A stretch of DNA of 64,000 bases from DATFDN01 sp963756545 (GCA_963756545.1 CAVWNY010000002.1:124001-188000), one strand, 5' to 3'; counted from the stretch's first letter, positions 1 to 10,795 are shown. The notes: generated by a model not told the origin, from the sequence alone. A program made the numbers and translations.

Positions 1-723
1 CAGCCCCGCCGTGACGGCCGGCGCAACCACGCCGCGCCCAGCCGTCTCCAGCCCGAACATCAGGCCCGACAACGCCAGTCCCGACAGCACCAGCCCGCGC
101 GCATCGAAAGAACCGGGCGGCGGCTCTCGCGCCTCCTCGATGAACAGCAGCACGAGCGTAATGCCCAGGATGCCGATCGGCACGTTGATGTCGAAGATCC
201 ACCGCCAAGAGGCGTAAGTGACGATGAACCCGCCCACCGGCGGACCGAGCACGGGGCCGAGCAGGGCAGGGACCGTCAGCCACGCCATCGCAGCCACCAA
301 CTCGCTCCGCGCGACCGTCCGCAGGAGCACCAGCCGGCCGACCGGGACCATCATCGCCCCGCCCGCGCCTTGCAGGACGCGGGCGGCGATCAGGAAGCCG
401 AGCGTGTCGGCCCGTCCGCACAGCACCGATCCCACGGTAAACACGGCGATGGCGGCAGCGAACACGCTGCGCGCGCCGAAGCGATCGGCCATCCAGCCGC
501 TGGCCGGGATGAACACCGCCACGCTGAGCAGGTAGGCGGTCAGCGCGACGTTCATGCGCACCGGGTCGGAGCCGAACGCCTTCGCCATCGTCGGCAGCGC
601 CGTCGCGATGACCGTCGAATTGAGGTTCTGCATGAACAGCGCGCAGGCCACGATCAGCGCGGTGATTCGTGACTGGCGCGAGACGCGCATCTGGCTGCCC
701 GATTCGGTCGCGCGAAGGCTCAT
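1..723 (-). CDS. MFS drug/proton antiporter, DHA2 (EmrB/QacA) type, partial
   Basis: The gene runs off the left edge, so only the N-terminal 241 codons are visible and no stop is seen. The translation starts MSLRATESGSQMRVSRQSR and continues through hydrophobic helices. The loop GWMADRFGARSVF, after helix 2, matches the MFS A-loop signature (G-x-x-x-D-R-x-G). A later segment, VLGPPVGG, resembles antiporter motif C, which suggests export by proton exchange. Members of this family are 14-helix inner-membrane pumps for drugs or small toxic molecules. The substrate cannot be told from sequence. The gene is read in the same direction as the quinone oxidoreductase, whose stop lies 51 bases upstream, so the two could be co-transcribed. 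Confidence 0.85.
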   Translation of the reverse strand, partial: MSLRATESGSQMRVSRQSRITALIVACALFMQNLNSTVIATALPTMAKAFGSDPVRMNVALTAYLLSVAVFIPASGWMADRFGARSVFAAAIAVFTVGSVLCGRADTLGFLIAARVLQGAGGAMMVPVGRLVLLRTVARSELVAAMAWLTVPALLGPVLGPPVGGFIVTYASWRWIFDINVPIGILGITLVLLFIEEAREPPPGSFDARGLVLSGLALSGLMFGLETAGRGVVAPAVTAGL

Positions 724-774
724 GCTCGCAGGATGGGGCGGCGGGGGCAGCGGGGGAAGCGCTTCCCGCGCGGG

Positions 775-1749
775 TCAGGGCAGCAGGACGGTGCTCCCGG
801 TGGTCCGCCGCGCCTCCAACGCCTCGTGCGCCCGCGCCGCCTCCTTCAGCGGGAAGGTCTGGTTGACCTGCACCTTCACCGCCCCGGATCCCACGACCTC
901 GAACAGATCCTTGGCCGACGCCTCCAGGTCGGCGCGGCGCGTCGTGTAGCTTCCCAAGCTCGGCCGCGTCAGGAACAGGCTGCCCTTGGCCGAGAGCACG
1001 GAGATGTCGAGCGGCGGCACCGCGCCGGAGGCGCTGCCGAAACTTACCATCAGCCCCAGCGGGGCCAGGCAGTCGAGGCTCGCCATGAACGTGTCCCTGC
1101 CCACGCTGTCATACACCACCGGCACCATCGCGCCCCCGGTGATGCGCTTGACTTCGGCGGCGAGGTTGGCGGGGCCGACCAGCGCGTGCGCCGCGCCGAA
1201 GGATTTCGCCATCTCGGCCTTCTCCTGGGTCGAGACGACGCCGATCACGGTGGCGCCCAGATGCTTGGCCCACTGGCACAGCAGCAACCCGACGCCGCCG
1301 GCGGCGGCATGAACCACGATGGTCTCGCCCGCCTTCACGCGGTACGTTCGCCGCAGCAGATATTGCGTCGTCATGCCTTGCAGCATCATCGCGGCGGCGG
1401 TCTGGAAATCGATCCCCGCCGGCAATTGCAGCAGCCGATCGGCGGCGATGACGCGTTCGGTCGCGTAGGCCCCGAGCGGTCCGCCGGCATAGGCCACGCG
1501 GTCGCCCACGGCCACCTCGGTCACGCCCTGGCCGATCGCCGCGACCGTGCCCGCGCCCTCAACCCCGAGCGAGGTGGGCAGGCCCGGCGCCTTGTAGAGG
1601 CCGGTGCGGAAATAGACGTCAATGTAGTTGAGCCCGACGGCGGCGTGCTTGACCAGCGCCTCGCCGGGACCAGGCTCGGGCGTCGGCACGTCCTCCCATT
1701 TCATCGCCTCGGGGCCGCCATAGGCGTGGATGCGGATCGCCTTGGTCAT
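775..1749 (-). CDS. qor: NADPH:quinone oxidoreductase, zinc-independent MDR family
   Basis: This 324-residue protein belongs to the medium-chain dehydrogenase/reductase superfamily, quinone oxidoreductase branch, which reduces quinones or activated alkenes with NADPH in the cytosol. The N-terminal GroES-like half includes LGVEGAGTVAAIGQGVTEV at about residues 63-81. The nucleotide-binding half has HAAAGGVGLLLCQWAKHLGA, the AxxGGVG fingerprint of this branch. The cysteine ligands of zinc alcohol dehydrogenases are absent. The chosen ATG (MTKAIRIHAYGGPEAMKW) overlaps the stop of the upstream alkyltransferase gene by four bases (ATGA). The open frame extends further upstream but those codons lie inside that neighbour. 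Confidence 0.9.
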   Translation of the reverse strand: MTKAIRIHAYGGPEAMKWEDVPTPEPGPGEALVKHAAVGLNYIDVYFRTGLYKAPGLPTSLGVEGAGTVAAIGQGVTEVAVGDRVAYAGGPLGAYATERVIAADRLLQLPAGIDFQTAAAMMLQGMTTQYLLRRTYRVKAGETIVVHAAAGGVGLLLCQWAKHLGATVIGVVSTQEKAEMAKSFGAAHALVGPANLAAEVKRITGGAMVPVVYDSVGRDTFMASLDCLAPLGLMVSFGSASGAVPPLDISVLSAKGSLFLTRPSLGSYTTRRADLEASAKDLFEVVGSGAVKVQVNQTFPLKEAARAHEALEARRTTGSTVLLP

Positions 1750-2258
1750 GCGTTCTCTCCATCGGTGGCTCGGGCGGCGCGGGTTTCGAGGGCGAGCAGC
1801 CAGCGCTTGGTGTCGAGCCCTTCGCCGCCCGAGTAGCCGCCGAGTCCGCCGGCGGCCACGACACGGTGGCACGGGATCAGGATGGGAATGGGGTTGCGGC
1901 CGTTGGCCTGCCCGACGGCGCGCGCGACACCCCCGGCTCGTGCGGCGATCGCCGCGTAGGTGAGGGTCTGTCCGTAGGGAATGCCTCGCAGCACCTGCCA
2001 CACCCGGCGCTGATAGGCGCTGCCGGCGGGGGCGAGCGGCAGATCGAACGCGGTGAGCGCGCCGTCGAAATGGGCGAAAAGCTGCTCCCGTGCCGCGCGC
2101 AGCAGCGGCGTCTCGGCTTGATCCCGCCCCCAGCCCCAGTCGAGCGCGACGATCCCGCCCGCCTCCTCCGAGAGGGTGAGGTCACCGATCGGGCTGTGCA
2201 GCGAAAGCTGGGGCAAGCGGGGCCGCTCGTGTTGCCGGGCGGATGGCAGACCGGCCAT
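1746..2258 (-). CDS. ogt: methylated-DNA--[protein]-cysteine S-methyltransferase
   Basis: The enzyme removes alkyl groups from O6 of guanine in DNA by transferring them to its own cysteine, a one-shot repair reaction. The 170-residue protein has the usual small-family layout: an N-terminal lobe starting at about residue 18 (LSLHSPIGDLTLSEEAGG), then the helix-turn-helix DNA-binding lobe (YQRRVWQVLRGIPYGQTLTY), then the active-site motif IPCHRVV with the acceptor cysteine near residue 130. The arginine finger region RAVGQANGRNP is present. The stop overlaps the quinone oxidoreductase start by four bases, so the two are translationally coupled. There is no Ada-type N-terminal zinc domain, so it is not expected to be a methyl-responsive regulator. 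A slightly later start is possible. Confidence 0.92.
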   Translation of the reverse strand: MAGLPSARQHERPRLPQLSLHSPIGDLTLSEEAGGIVALDWGWGRDQAETPLLRAAREQLFAHFDGALTAFDLPLAPAGSAYQRRVWQVLRGIPYGQTLTYAAIAARAGGVARAVGQANGRNPIPILIPCHRVVAAGGLGGYSGGEGLDTKRWLLALETRAARATDGENA

Positions 2259-2454
2259 CCGCCGCTGTCAAGTTGGTGTTGGCTCAGGAGGCTGCGGCGA
2301 GACACGCGAGGCTTCCGCAGCCCCTCCAAGATCTAGACACGCCGGCCCATGCCGTTGCTCGCAACCCTTCGCCCATCAGACATTCGAGCCTGAGCGGAAT
2401 TGACAGACGTCGTGATTTTCCCGGCACCACGCCGGTCTCGCTGGTGCGGCCGGC

Positions 2455-4488
<2,034 letters not shown>

Positions 4489-4550
4489 GCGGAATGTCCT
4501 CGCGTCGGCTTGCCGCCGGAACATGGGGGCAGGCGCGGACGGAGGTAACC

Positions 4551-5450
4551 CTACCCTCCCCCGAACACCGCCTCCACCAGCCCCGGCACCGGCGCCGGCA
4601 GCCGGAACGGCGCGCCCTCCTGGGGTTTGGTGGCCCGCTCGGCCTCGCTCAGCTTGTAATTGGCCGAGGTGACGTAGATCGCGTCCAGCCCGACGCCGCC
4701 GAAGGCCGGCATGCTGGGATAGCGGCAGGGCAGATCGATCCGCCGCTCCAGCCGCCCGTCGGGGTCGAAGCGCAGCAGGCAGCCGCCGCCGAACACCGCG
4801 ACCCAATAGAATCCGTCGCGATCGACGGCGGCGCCGTCCGGACCGTCGGCGCCGGGAACCTCCACCTTGACGAACACCCGCCGGTTGGTGGCCTCCCCAC
4901 TCGCCGGATCGTAGTCCCAGGCCCAGACGGTCTGCCGATAGGTGTCGGAATGATACATCACGCGTCCGTCCGGGCTCCAGGCGAGGCCGTTGGAGAGCTT
5001 CACGGGCGGCGTCACCGGCGTCCAGGTTCCCGCCCCGTCATAGCGCCAGAGCGGCGCGCCCTCGGTGTCCGGCGTCTGCCCGGCCGGCGGCAGCGGCATC
5101 AGCATTGGGCCGGCGAATAGCCGTCCCTGCCGGTCGCAGCGGCCGTCGTTGAAGATGAACCGGCGCGCATCGAACGGCGCGCCGGCGCCGAAGGTCAGCG
5201 CGCCTGACGCGGGGTCGAACAGGAACAGGCCGCCCCGCAACGTGACCGCCGCCCCGGTTTGGGTGAGATAGCAGGCCCCGATCCAGGACGGCATCTCCCA
5301 AGCGCGGTCGGTCCCCGTCCCCGGATCGAACTCGTGCAGCGCGGGGCCGCGTATGTCCACCCAGAACAGCCGGCCGGTGGCGGGGCTCCACAGCGGAGAC
5401 TCCCCGTTCAGCACGCCCTTTTCTGTGAGCTGCTCGACACCGCCCGCCAT
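4551..5450 (-). CDS. SMP-30/gluconolactonase/LRE family protein
   Basis: This 299-residue six-bladed beta-propeller is of the SMP-30/regucalcin type. Such enzymes hydrolyse sugar lactones using one divalent metal. Metal-ligand regions are visible: the glutamate in LNGESPLWSP near the N-terminus, the asparagine in FIFNDGRCDRQGRLFAG, and the aspartate in SNGLAWSPDGRVMYHSD. The segment ADGPDGAAVDRDGFYWVAVF is another typical blade. The start ATG encodes MAGGVEQLTEKGVLNGESPL; longer frames upstream are only open because of base composition. It is divergently oriented from the DUF4142 gene, and the two share a 114-base intergenic region. The specific lactone substrate is not predictable. Confidence 0.88.
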   Translation of the reverse strand: MAGGVEQLTEKGVLNGESPLWSPATGRLFWVDIRGPALHEFDPGTGTDRAWEMPSWIGACYLTQTGAAVTLRGGLFLFDPASGALTFGAGAPFDARRFIFNDGRCDRQGRLFAGPMLMPLPPAGQTPDTEGAPLWRYDGAGTWTPVTPPVKLSNGLAWSPDGRVMYHSDTYRQTVWAWDYDPASGEATNRRVFVKVEVPGADGPDGAAVDRDGFYWVAVFGGGCLLRFDPDGRLERRIDLPCRYPSMPAFGGVGLDAIYVTSANYKLSEAERATKPQEGAPFRLPAPVPGLVEAVFGGG

Positions 5451-5564
5451 CGCTCGTCTCCTGCAATGCGAGCCGAACGCCGGCAAGGCGATAGCGTTCG
5501 CGCTGGAACCACCCGGCGGGGAATACGTTCCGGGCGGCACCGCCATCACCGAAGGATCTGGCCA

Positions 5565-6068
5565 GTGAACAAACTTTCTCTCGCGCTCGCCGCCGCCGGC
5601 CTGCTCGGCTTCGCGGCCGGCGCCAGCGCGGCGCAGCTCTCCCAGCAAGATGAGACGTTCGTGAAGAAGGCCGCGCAGACCAATCTCGCCGAGATCCAGG
5701 CCGGCCAGATGGCCGAGGAGAAGGGCACTACCACCGCCGTCAAGCAGCTTGGCCAGGCGATGATCGCAGATCACACCAAGATGAACGATGAACTGAAGCA
5801 GCTCGCGCAACAGCAGGGCTTCAGTGTGCCGAACTCGGTGGCGGCCGACGAAAAGCAAGAACAGCAGCAACTCCAGAAGCTGAGCGGGGCGCAATTCGAC
5901 CAGCAGTTTGCCAAGGAAGAAGTCGAGGACCACCGCACCGCGATTCAGGAGTTCATGCAGGAGGTCCAGACGACCCAGGACCCCGCCTTGCGGCAGCTCG
6001 CCCAATCCGCGGTCCCGGTGCTCCAGAAGCACCTCCAGATGGCGCAGCACGCCGAGGCCGCGGGCTGA
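5565..6068 (+). CDS. DUF4142 exported protein
   Basis: The 167-residue product has a classical signal peptide (KLSLALAAAGLLGFAAGASA, cleavage after about residue 22). A helical DUF4142 domain follows (about 30-160), starting QQDETFVKKAAQTNLAEIQA and ending with helices rich in Q, E and H. DUF4142 proteins are periplasmic, ferritin-like helical bundles of unknown function, often linked to stress. The start is GTG at 5565, chosen because it opens directly on the signal peptide and a purine-rich GAAGGA ribosome-binding site sits nine bases upstream. It is followed nine bases later by topoisomerase IB, so they probably form an operon. Confidence 0.88.
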   Translation: MNKLSLALAAAGLLGFAAGASAAQLSQQDETFVKKAAQTNLAEIQAGQMAEEKGTTTAVKQLGQAMIADHTKMNDELKQLAQQQGFSVPNSVAADEKQEQQQLQKLSGAQFDQQFAKEEVEDHRTAIQEFMQEVQTTQDPALRQLAQSAVPVLQKHLQMAQHAEAAG

Positions 6069-6077
6069 CGCTGCCCT

Positions 6078-7211
6078 ATGTCCGACGTACTCAGCCTGGA
6101 GGTTCCCGAAAGCGGGACCTCCGTCGAGGATTTGAAGGCCGCAGCGAAGGCGGCCCATTTGCGGTACGTCAGCGACCACCGTCCGGGGATTCGTCGCGTC
6201 CGCATGCCGAACGGCTTCCGCTATCTCGACCCCGACGGCGAGGCCATCACCGATGAGGAGACGATCCGGCGCATCCAGAAGCTTGCGATTCCCCCGGCCT
6301 ATGAGGACGTCTGGATATGCCCGAACCCGAACGGGCATTTGCAGGCGGTCGGCCGCGACGCACGCGGGCGCAAGCAGTATCGCTACCATCCGCGATGGCG
6401 CGCGGTGCGCGACGAGGCGAAGTACACGAAGATGCTGATCTTCGGGCGCGTCCTGCCACTGATCCGGGCGCGCGTTGACCAGGATCTGAGACGCCATGGG
6501 CTGCCACGCGAGAAGGTCGTTGCGGCGATCGTGCGTCTGCTCGAGACGACGCTGATGCGCGTCGGCAACGAGGAGTACGCCAAAGCCAACAGGAGCTTCG
6601 GCCTGACCACGCTTCGCAAGAAGCGTCACGTGAAGGTCGAGGGCGGCAAGCTCCATTTCGACTTCCGTGGCAAGCACGGGCTGGAACACCACATCGACTT
6701 GAACGACCGCCGCCTCGCGGGGGTCGTGCGCCGGCTTCAGGACCTGCCCGGCCAGGAGTTGTTCCACTATCTCGACGCAGACGGCGAGCCGCACGCCGTC
6801 AACTCGCACGACGTGAACGAATATCTCCAGGAGATCGCCGGGGAGGAGGTGACGGCGAAGGACTTTCGCACCTGGGCGGCGACCAATCTCGCCGCACTCG
6901 CGCTGCACGAGTTGGCGGCGTTCGACACCAAGGCCGGCGCCAGGAAGAACGTCGTTCAGGCCGTCGATGCCGTGTCGCGGATGCTGGGCAACACCCCCGC
7001 GATCTGCCGCAAGTGCTACATCCACCCCGCGATCTTCGATGGTTACCTCGACGGCTCGCTGCTTGAAGCGCTGAAGCGCCGGGCCGATGAGCGCTTGGCC
7101 GAACCTGGTGCGGGTCTGTCGGCGGAGGAGACGGCGGTCACGGCCTTCCTGAGCCGCCGCCTGTCGGAGCGGATCGAGGAGGCCGGCCATGGGGTGAAGC
7201 AGGCGCACTGA
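6078..7211 (+). CDS. DNA topoisomerase IB (poxvirus/bacterial type)
   Basis: The enzyme relaxes supercoiled DNA by nicking one strand through a 3'-phosphotyrosyl link. The 377-residue protein has the N-terminal bacterial Topo IB domain (YVSDHRPGIRRVRMPNGFRY near residue 30) and the catalytic domain from about 110. Catalytic residues are recognisable: arginine in LMRVGNEEYA (about 161), the lysine-containing segment TTLRKKRHVKV (about 178-188), arginine in KDFRTWAATN (about 264) and the nucleophilic tyrosine in CRKCYIHPAI (about 314). Length and motif order match bacterial members. The ATG is nine bases after the DUF4142 stop. Confidence 0.95.
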   Translation: MSDVLSLEVPESGTSVEDLKAAAKAAHLRYVSDHRPGIRRVRMPNGFRYLDPDGEAITDEETIRRIQKLAIPPAYEDVWICPNPNGHLQAVGRDARGRKQYRYHPRWRAVRDEAKYTKMLIFGRVLPLIRARVDQDLRRHGLPREKVVAAIVRLLETTLMRVGNEEYAKANRSFGLTTLRKKRHVKVEGGKLHFDFRGKHGLEHHIDLNDRRLAGVVRRLQDLPGQELFHYLDADGEPHAVNSHDVNEYLQEIAGEEVTAKDFRTWAATNLAALALHELAAFDTKAGARKNVVQAVDAVSRMLGNTPAICRKCYIHPAIFDGYLDGSLLEALKRRADERLAEPGAGLSAEETAVTAFLSRRLSERIEEAGHGVKQAH

Positions 7212-7333
7212 GCGATGCGCGCGGTTCCTCCGGCTCTTGCTCCGCGGGCGGTTGCGCGCGACCTGTATCACGCGCGCGTGCTGATGGCGCGGGCCCTGAA
7301 ACGGGCGCTGTCGTGGAACGTTCAGCCTGCCGC

Positions 7334-8413
7334 ATGAAGCTCGTCGTGTTCGGCCTCGCGGTCAGTTCTTCCTGGGGCAACGGCCATGCCGCCCTCTGGC
7401 GCGGGCTGATCGGCGCCCTCACGCGGGCGGGCCACCGTGTCACGTTCTTCGAGCGTGACACCAAGTGGTACGCCGACAATCGCGACCTCGCCGTGCTGCC
7501 CGGTGAGGCGCGGCTCGTGCTCTATCCCGATTGGGCGGCGGCCTTGCCCGAGGCCCGGCGGGCGCTCGCCGACGCCGACGCCGCGCTCGTCACGTCGTAT
7601 TGCCCGGATGGGCGGGCGGCATCGGATCTCGTGCTGGACAGCCGCGCGGCGGCGCGCTGCTTCTATGATCTCGACACCCCGATCACACTGGCCCGACTGG
7701 AGGCCGGCGAGGATGTCGAGTACTTGCCACTCCAGGGCCTCGGCGGCTTCGACCTCGTGTTGAGCTACACGGGCGGGGCGGCGCTGGACGCGCTGCGCAC
7801 GCGTCTCGGCGCGCGCCGGACCGCGCCGCTGTACGGCTCGGTGGATCCTGCGCTGCACCGCCCGGCCGCGCCCGCCTCGCAATACGGTGCGGACCTGTCC
7901 TATATCGGCACTTTCGCCGCCGACCGGCAGGCGACACTGGAGCGCCTGCTAATCGAACCGGCGCGGCGTCGCCCCGAGCGCCGCTTCCTGATCGCCGGCG
8001 CCCAGTACCCGGCCGATTTTCCGTGGAGTGCCAACATCTTCTTTGTCCGCCATCTGCCGCCGGCCGAGCATCCGGCGTTCTACGCCTCGGGCCGGCTCAC
8101 CCTGAATGTGACCCGTGCGGCGATGGCGCGCATGGGGTTCTGCCCGTCAGGGCGGCTGTTCGAGGCGGCCGCGTGCGGCATCCCGATCCTGTCGGACTGG
8201 TGGCAGGGGTTGGATCATTTCTTCGAGCCAGGCGGCGAAATCCTGATCGCGCGCACGACCGAGGACGCGCTCGCCGCGCTCGATCTTCCGGCGCCGGCGC
8301 TCGCCACTGTGGCACGTCGCGCGCGCGCGCGAGTTCTCGCGGAGCACACGGCCGAGCGACGCGCCGGCGAGCTTGTCGCCGCGCTGGAAAGCGCGATGCG
8401 CGAAAGGGTCTGA
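7334..8413 (+). CDS. CgeB-like glycosyltransferase
   Basis: First gene of an eight-gene operon. The 359-residue protein has a GT-B architecture: an N-terminal half (MKLVVFGLAVSSSWGNGHA) and a C-terminal half with the CgeB/Glyco_trans_1_2 pattern SGRLTLNVTRAAMARMGFCP followed by RLFEAAACGIPILSDWW, where the acceptor or donor sugar nucleotide would bind. CgeB-like proteins are thought to add sugars to surface or spore structures. The ATG at 7334 is preferred over a GTG seven codons earlier because the conserved LVVFG strand begins there. The next gene begins two bases after the stop. The donor sugar is unknown. Confidence 0.82.
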   Translation: MKLVVFGLAVSSSWGNGHAALWRGLIGALTRAGHRVTFFERDTKWYADNRDLAVLPGEARLVLYPDWAAALPEARRALADADAALVTSYCPDGRAASDLVLDSRAAARCFYDLDTPITLARLEAGEDVEYLPLQGLGGFDLVLSYTGGAALDALRTRLGARRTAPLYGSVDPALHRPAAPASQYGADLSYIGTFAADRQATLERLLIEPARRRPERRFLIAGAQYPADFPWSANIFFVRHLPPAEHPAFYASGRLTLNVTRAAMARMGFCPSGRLFEAAACGIPILSDWWQGLDHFFEPGGEILIARTTEDALAALDLPAPALATVARRARARVLAEHTAERRAGELVAALESAMRERV

Positions 8414-8415
8414 GC

Positions 8416-9150
8416 ATGTGGGGCATCATCCCGGCCGCGGGCGCCGGCACGCGCATCCAGCCGCTCGCGTTCTCGAAGGAGCTGCTGCCCGTCGGATCGC
8501 GCGGCGACGGTGCGACGCTGCGCCCACGCGCGGTGAGCGAGTATTTGCTCGACCGCATGGTGATCGCCGGGGCCGACAAGATTTGTTTCGTCATTTCGCC
8601 CTGGAAGTCCGACATCCTGCGCTACTACGGCGGCGGCTACGGGCGGGCGCACGTCGCCTACGCGATCCAGAACGAGGCGCGCGGCCTATGCGACGCGATC
8701 TTCCGCGCGCTGCCGCTGATCGCCCCGGACGAGCCTGTGATCGTCGGCCTGCCCGACACCATCTGGTTTCCCGATCATGCGCTGACCGCGCTGGCCGACG
8801 ACCGGTTCTCGTTCCTGCTGTTCCCGGTGGACCGGCCGGAACTGTTCGATGCCGTGCTGACCGACGATTCCGGCCGGGTCGCCGCCATCGAGGTGAAGGC
8901 GGAATCGCCCGCCTCGCGATGGATCTGGGGCGCGTTCAAGCTCCCCGGCGCCACGCTCGCTGCGCTGCACGCGCTCTGGCGGGCGCGCGACCGGCGGGAC
9001 GAGTTTATCGGCACGCTGGTCAACGCGTGGCTGGCCGAGGGCGGCGAGGCGTGGGGAGTGCGCGCCGGGAAGAGCTATGTGGATGTCGGCACCCTGCACG
9101 GCTATCGCGAGGCGATGCGGCTCCTGAGCGTCGCGGAGGCGCCGGCATGA
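8416..9150 (+). CDS. Sugar-phosphate nucleotidyltransferase (RmlA/GalU-like)
   Basis: The 244-residue protein opens with the nucleotide-binding loop GIIPAAGAGTRIQPLAFSKE, the hallmark of NTP:sugar-1-phosphate transferases (GxGxR and the catalytic lysine). It contains VIVGLPDTIWFP, carrying the metal-binding aspartate, and ends KSYVDVGTLHGYREAMRLL, which is the usual product-site and C-terminal helix of this family. It probably makes an activated nucleotide sugar used by the glycosyltransferases in the same operon. It lacks the C-terminal left-handed helix of GlmU-type enzymes. Its stop overlaps the next start by four bases (ATGA). Confidence 0.87.
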   Translation: MWGIIPAAGAGTRIQPLAFSKELLPVGSRGDGATLRPRAVSEYLLDRMVIAGADKICFVISPWKSDILRYYGGGYGRAHVAYAIQNEARGLCDAIFRALPLIAPDEPVIVGLPDTIWFPDHALTALADDRFSFLLFPVDRPELFDAVLTDDSGRVAAIEVKAESPASRWIWGAFKLPGATLAALHALWRARDRRDEFIGTLVNAWLAEGGEAWGVRAGKSYVDVGTLHGYREAMRLLSVAEAPA

Positions 9151-9914
9151 GCGACTGGACCGAGGACCGTATCCGCGAACGCGCCAGCGCACTCGGCCCG
9201 TGGTTCCACAATTTGCGCCTCAAAGGCGTAGCGACGGCGCCGGAGCACTTCCTAGGCGACTACCCGATGATCAAATGGCGCCACTTCGCCGACGCGATCC
9301 CCGCCGATCTGGCCGGGCGCAGTGTGCTCGACATCGGCTGCAACGGCGGATTCTACAGCATGGAGATGAAGCGGCGCGGAGCGGCGCGCGTGCTCGGCAT
9401 CGACTTCGACGACGACTATCTGCGGCAGGCGCGCTTCGCGGCCGAGGTGGAAGGGCTGGAGATCGAGTTCCGCAATCTCTCGGTCTATGACGTCGGCGCA
9501 CTGGGGGAGCGGTTCGACATCGTGCTCTTCTTCGGCGTGCTGTATCACCTGCGCCATCCCCTGCTGGCGCTCGATCTGATCCATGAGCACGTTGTCCGCG
9601 ACCTGTTCGTGTTCCAGTCGATGCAGCGAGGCAGCGAGGATATCGCACCCGTGGCTCCCGACTACGAATTCGCGGAAACGGCGATTTTCGACGACCCCGG
9701 CTATCCGAGGCTGCACTTCATCGAGCGGGAGTATTCGCACGATCCGACGAACTGGTGGGCGCCGAACCGCGCTTGCTCGGAGGCGATGCTGCGCAGCGCC
9801 GGCTTCAATGTAGTAAGCCACCCGGAGGCGGAGGTGTACGTGTGCCGCCGCGTCGCGCGCGCGTGGGCAGGATACGGCGCGGTATACCCGGCACGGGGAG
9901 CGGCCGAGCGATGA
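9147..9914 (+). CDS. SAM-dependent methyltransferase, TIGR04290 (Rta_06860)-like
   Basis: The 255-residue class I methyltransferase has motif I VLDIGCNGGFYSMEMKRRGA (about residues 60-79), an acidic motif II region VLGIDFDDDYLRQARFAA and the post-motif segment FDIVLFFGVLYHLRHPLLAL. The N-terminal WFHNLRLKGVATAPEHFLGD and the tail segment DPTNWWAPNRACSEAMLRSA are, as I recall the family, typical of the Rta_06860 group, which travels with glycosyltransferase and hydrolase genes. It resembles tRNA wobble-uridine methyltransferase CmoB at fold level, but the operon points to a small-molecule or glycan substrate. Four-base overlaps couple it to both neighbours. Confidence 0.82.
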   Translation: MSDWTEDRIRERASALGPWFHNLRLKGVATAPEHFLGDYPMIKWRHFADAIPADLAGRSVLDIGCNGGFYSMEMKRRGAARVLGIDFDDDYLRQARFAAEVEGLEIEFRNLSVYDVGALGERFDIVLFFGVLYHLRHPLLALDLIHEHVVRDLFVFQSMQRGSEDIAPVAPDYEFAETAIFDDPGYPRLHFIEREYSHDPTNWWAPNRACSEAMLRSAGFNVVSHPEAEVYVCRRVARAWAGYGAVYPARGAAER

Positions 9915-10795
9915 TCGAAGCGGCAATGATCTGGAACGAGCCGAACAACAAGTCGCACTGGGATTTCGAATCCGATCCGGGCTGGGCCATCTTCGCGCGC
10001 ATGGCCCGCCTGGCCGGACAGGCGATCGCCGCCGAGCGGCCCGGTTTGCCCCGCGTCCTGGGCGGCATGTCGCCGATCGATCCGCAATTCATCCGCCTGA
10101 TGGACCAGCAGGGCGTCCTGGAACATCTGGACGCGGTCGCGGTCCACGGATTCCCGCTCGACTGGAACCATTGGCTGATCGACGAATGGCCGGCCAAGCT
10201 CGCGGTGATTCAGGCGGCCACCGATCTGCCGGTGTGGATCTCCGAAGTCGGCGCTTCCAGTTTCGGTGCCGAGGAGGTTCAGGAATGGGGGCTGCGCCGC
10301 AGCGCGGATCTGCTGGCCGGCCGCGCGCCGCGCATCCACTGGTACAGCCTCTACGATCTCCCCGCCGCCTGGCCCGCGACGACGCGCCACCGCGAGGCGG
10401 AGGGCTCCTCCTATTACCGCCATTTCCACATGGGCCTGCTCGACGAGCATGGCCGTGCGAAGCTCGCCGCGCGCGCCTTCCATGACGTGACCCCCGCGTT
10501 CGGCATCTGCCAGTGGTTCCACTTCGAGGACCACCGGCTGGATGACGCGGTACGCTGGCTGCGCGATTTCGGCGCGACCGATCTTCGCACGGGCCTCTCC
10601 TGGGCCGACTGGTTCCGCCCAAACGCCGAGGCGTGGTTCGACCGCCAGATGCGCGCGCTGGAAGACTTCCGCGTCACCGTCACCTTCTGCTTCACCCCCG
10701 AGCATCGCGGGGTCTGGCCGCACTACACAGCACCACCCCAGGAGCCGGAGGAGTTCGCCGCGTTCTGCGCAGCGATGCTGCGCCGCTACGGATGA
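9911..10795 (+). CDS. GH-A clan glycoside hydrolase-like protein, apparently circularly permuted
   Basis: The 294-residue protein resembles beta-xylosidase/GH39-like TIM barrels. The acid/base motif WNEPN lies at residues 8-12, immediately after the start. The nucleophile motif LPVWISEVGASSFG lies at about 101-114, and IHWYSLYDLP and GICQWFHFEDHR follow. What would normally be the first three strands of the barrel appear at the C-terminus: LRTGLSWADWFRPNAEAWFD and VTVTFCFTPEHRG, ending in PPQEPEEFAAFCAAMLRRYG, the segment that normally leads into the NEP strand. The start is fixed by the four-base overlap with the methyltransferase. It may trim or remodel a glycan made by this operon; catalytic activity is not proven. 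No signal peptide is visible, so it is probably cytosolic. Confidence 0.75.
   Translation: MIEAAMIWNEPNNKSHWDFESDPGWAIFARMARLAGQAIAAERPGLPRVLGGMSPIDPQFIRLMDQQGVLEHLDAVAVHGFPLDWNHWLIDEWPAKLAVIQAATDLPVWISEVGASSFGAEEVQEWGLRRSADLLAGRAPRIHWYSLYDLPAAWPATTRHREAEGSSYYRHFHMGLLDEHGRAKLAARAFHDVTPAFGICQWFHFEDHRLDDAVRWLRDFGATDLRTGLSWADWFRPNAEAWFDRQMRALEDFRVTVTFCFTPEHRGVWPHYTAPPQEPEEFAAFCAAMLRRYG

Noticed and set aside
733..1836. Long open frame of 367 codons on the plus strand opposite the quinone oxidoreductase gene
   Set aside because: Arginine- and histidine-rich translation without domains; it mirrors a well-supported minus-strand gene in GC-rich DNA.
5451..7271. Long minus-strand extension upstream of the SMP-30 gene, 607 codons
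   Set aside because: It is antisense to DUF4142 and topoisomerase IB, which have clear motifs; the lactonase start at 5450 fits the family.
7216..7284. Short plus-strand ORF before the CgeB-like gene as a leader peptide
   Set aside because: It ends after about 22 codons, does not reach the next start and has no conserved feature.
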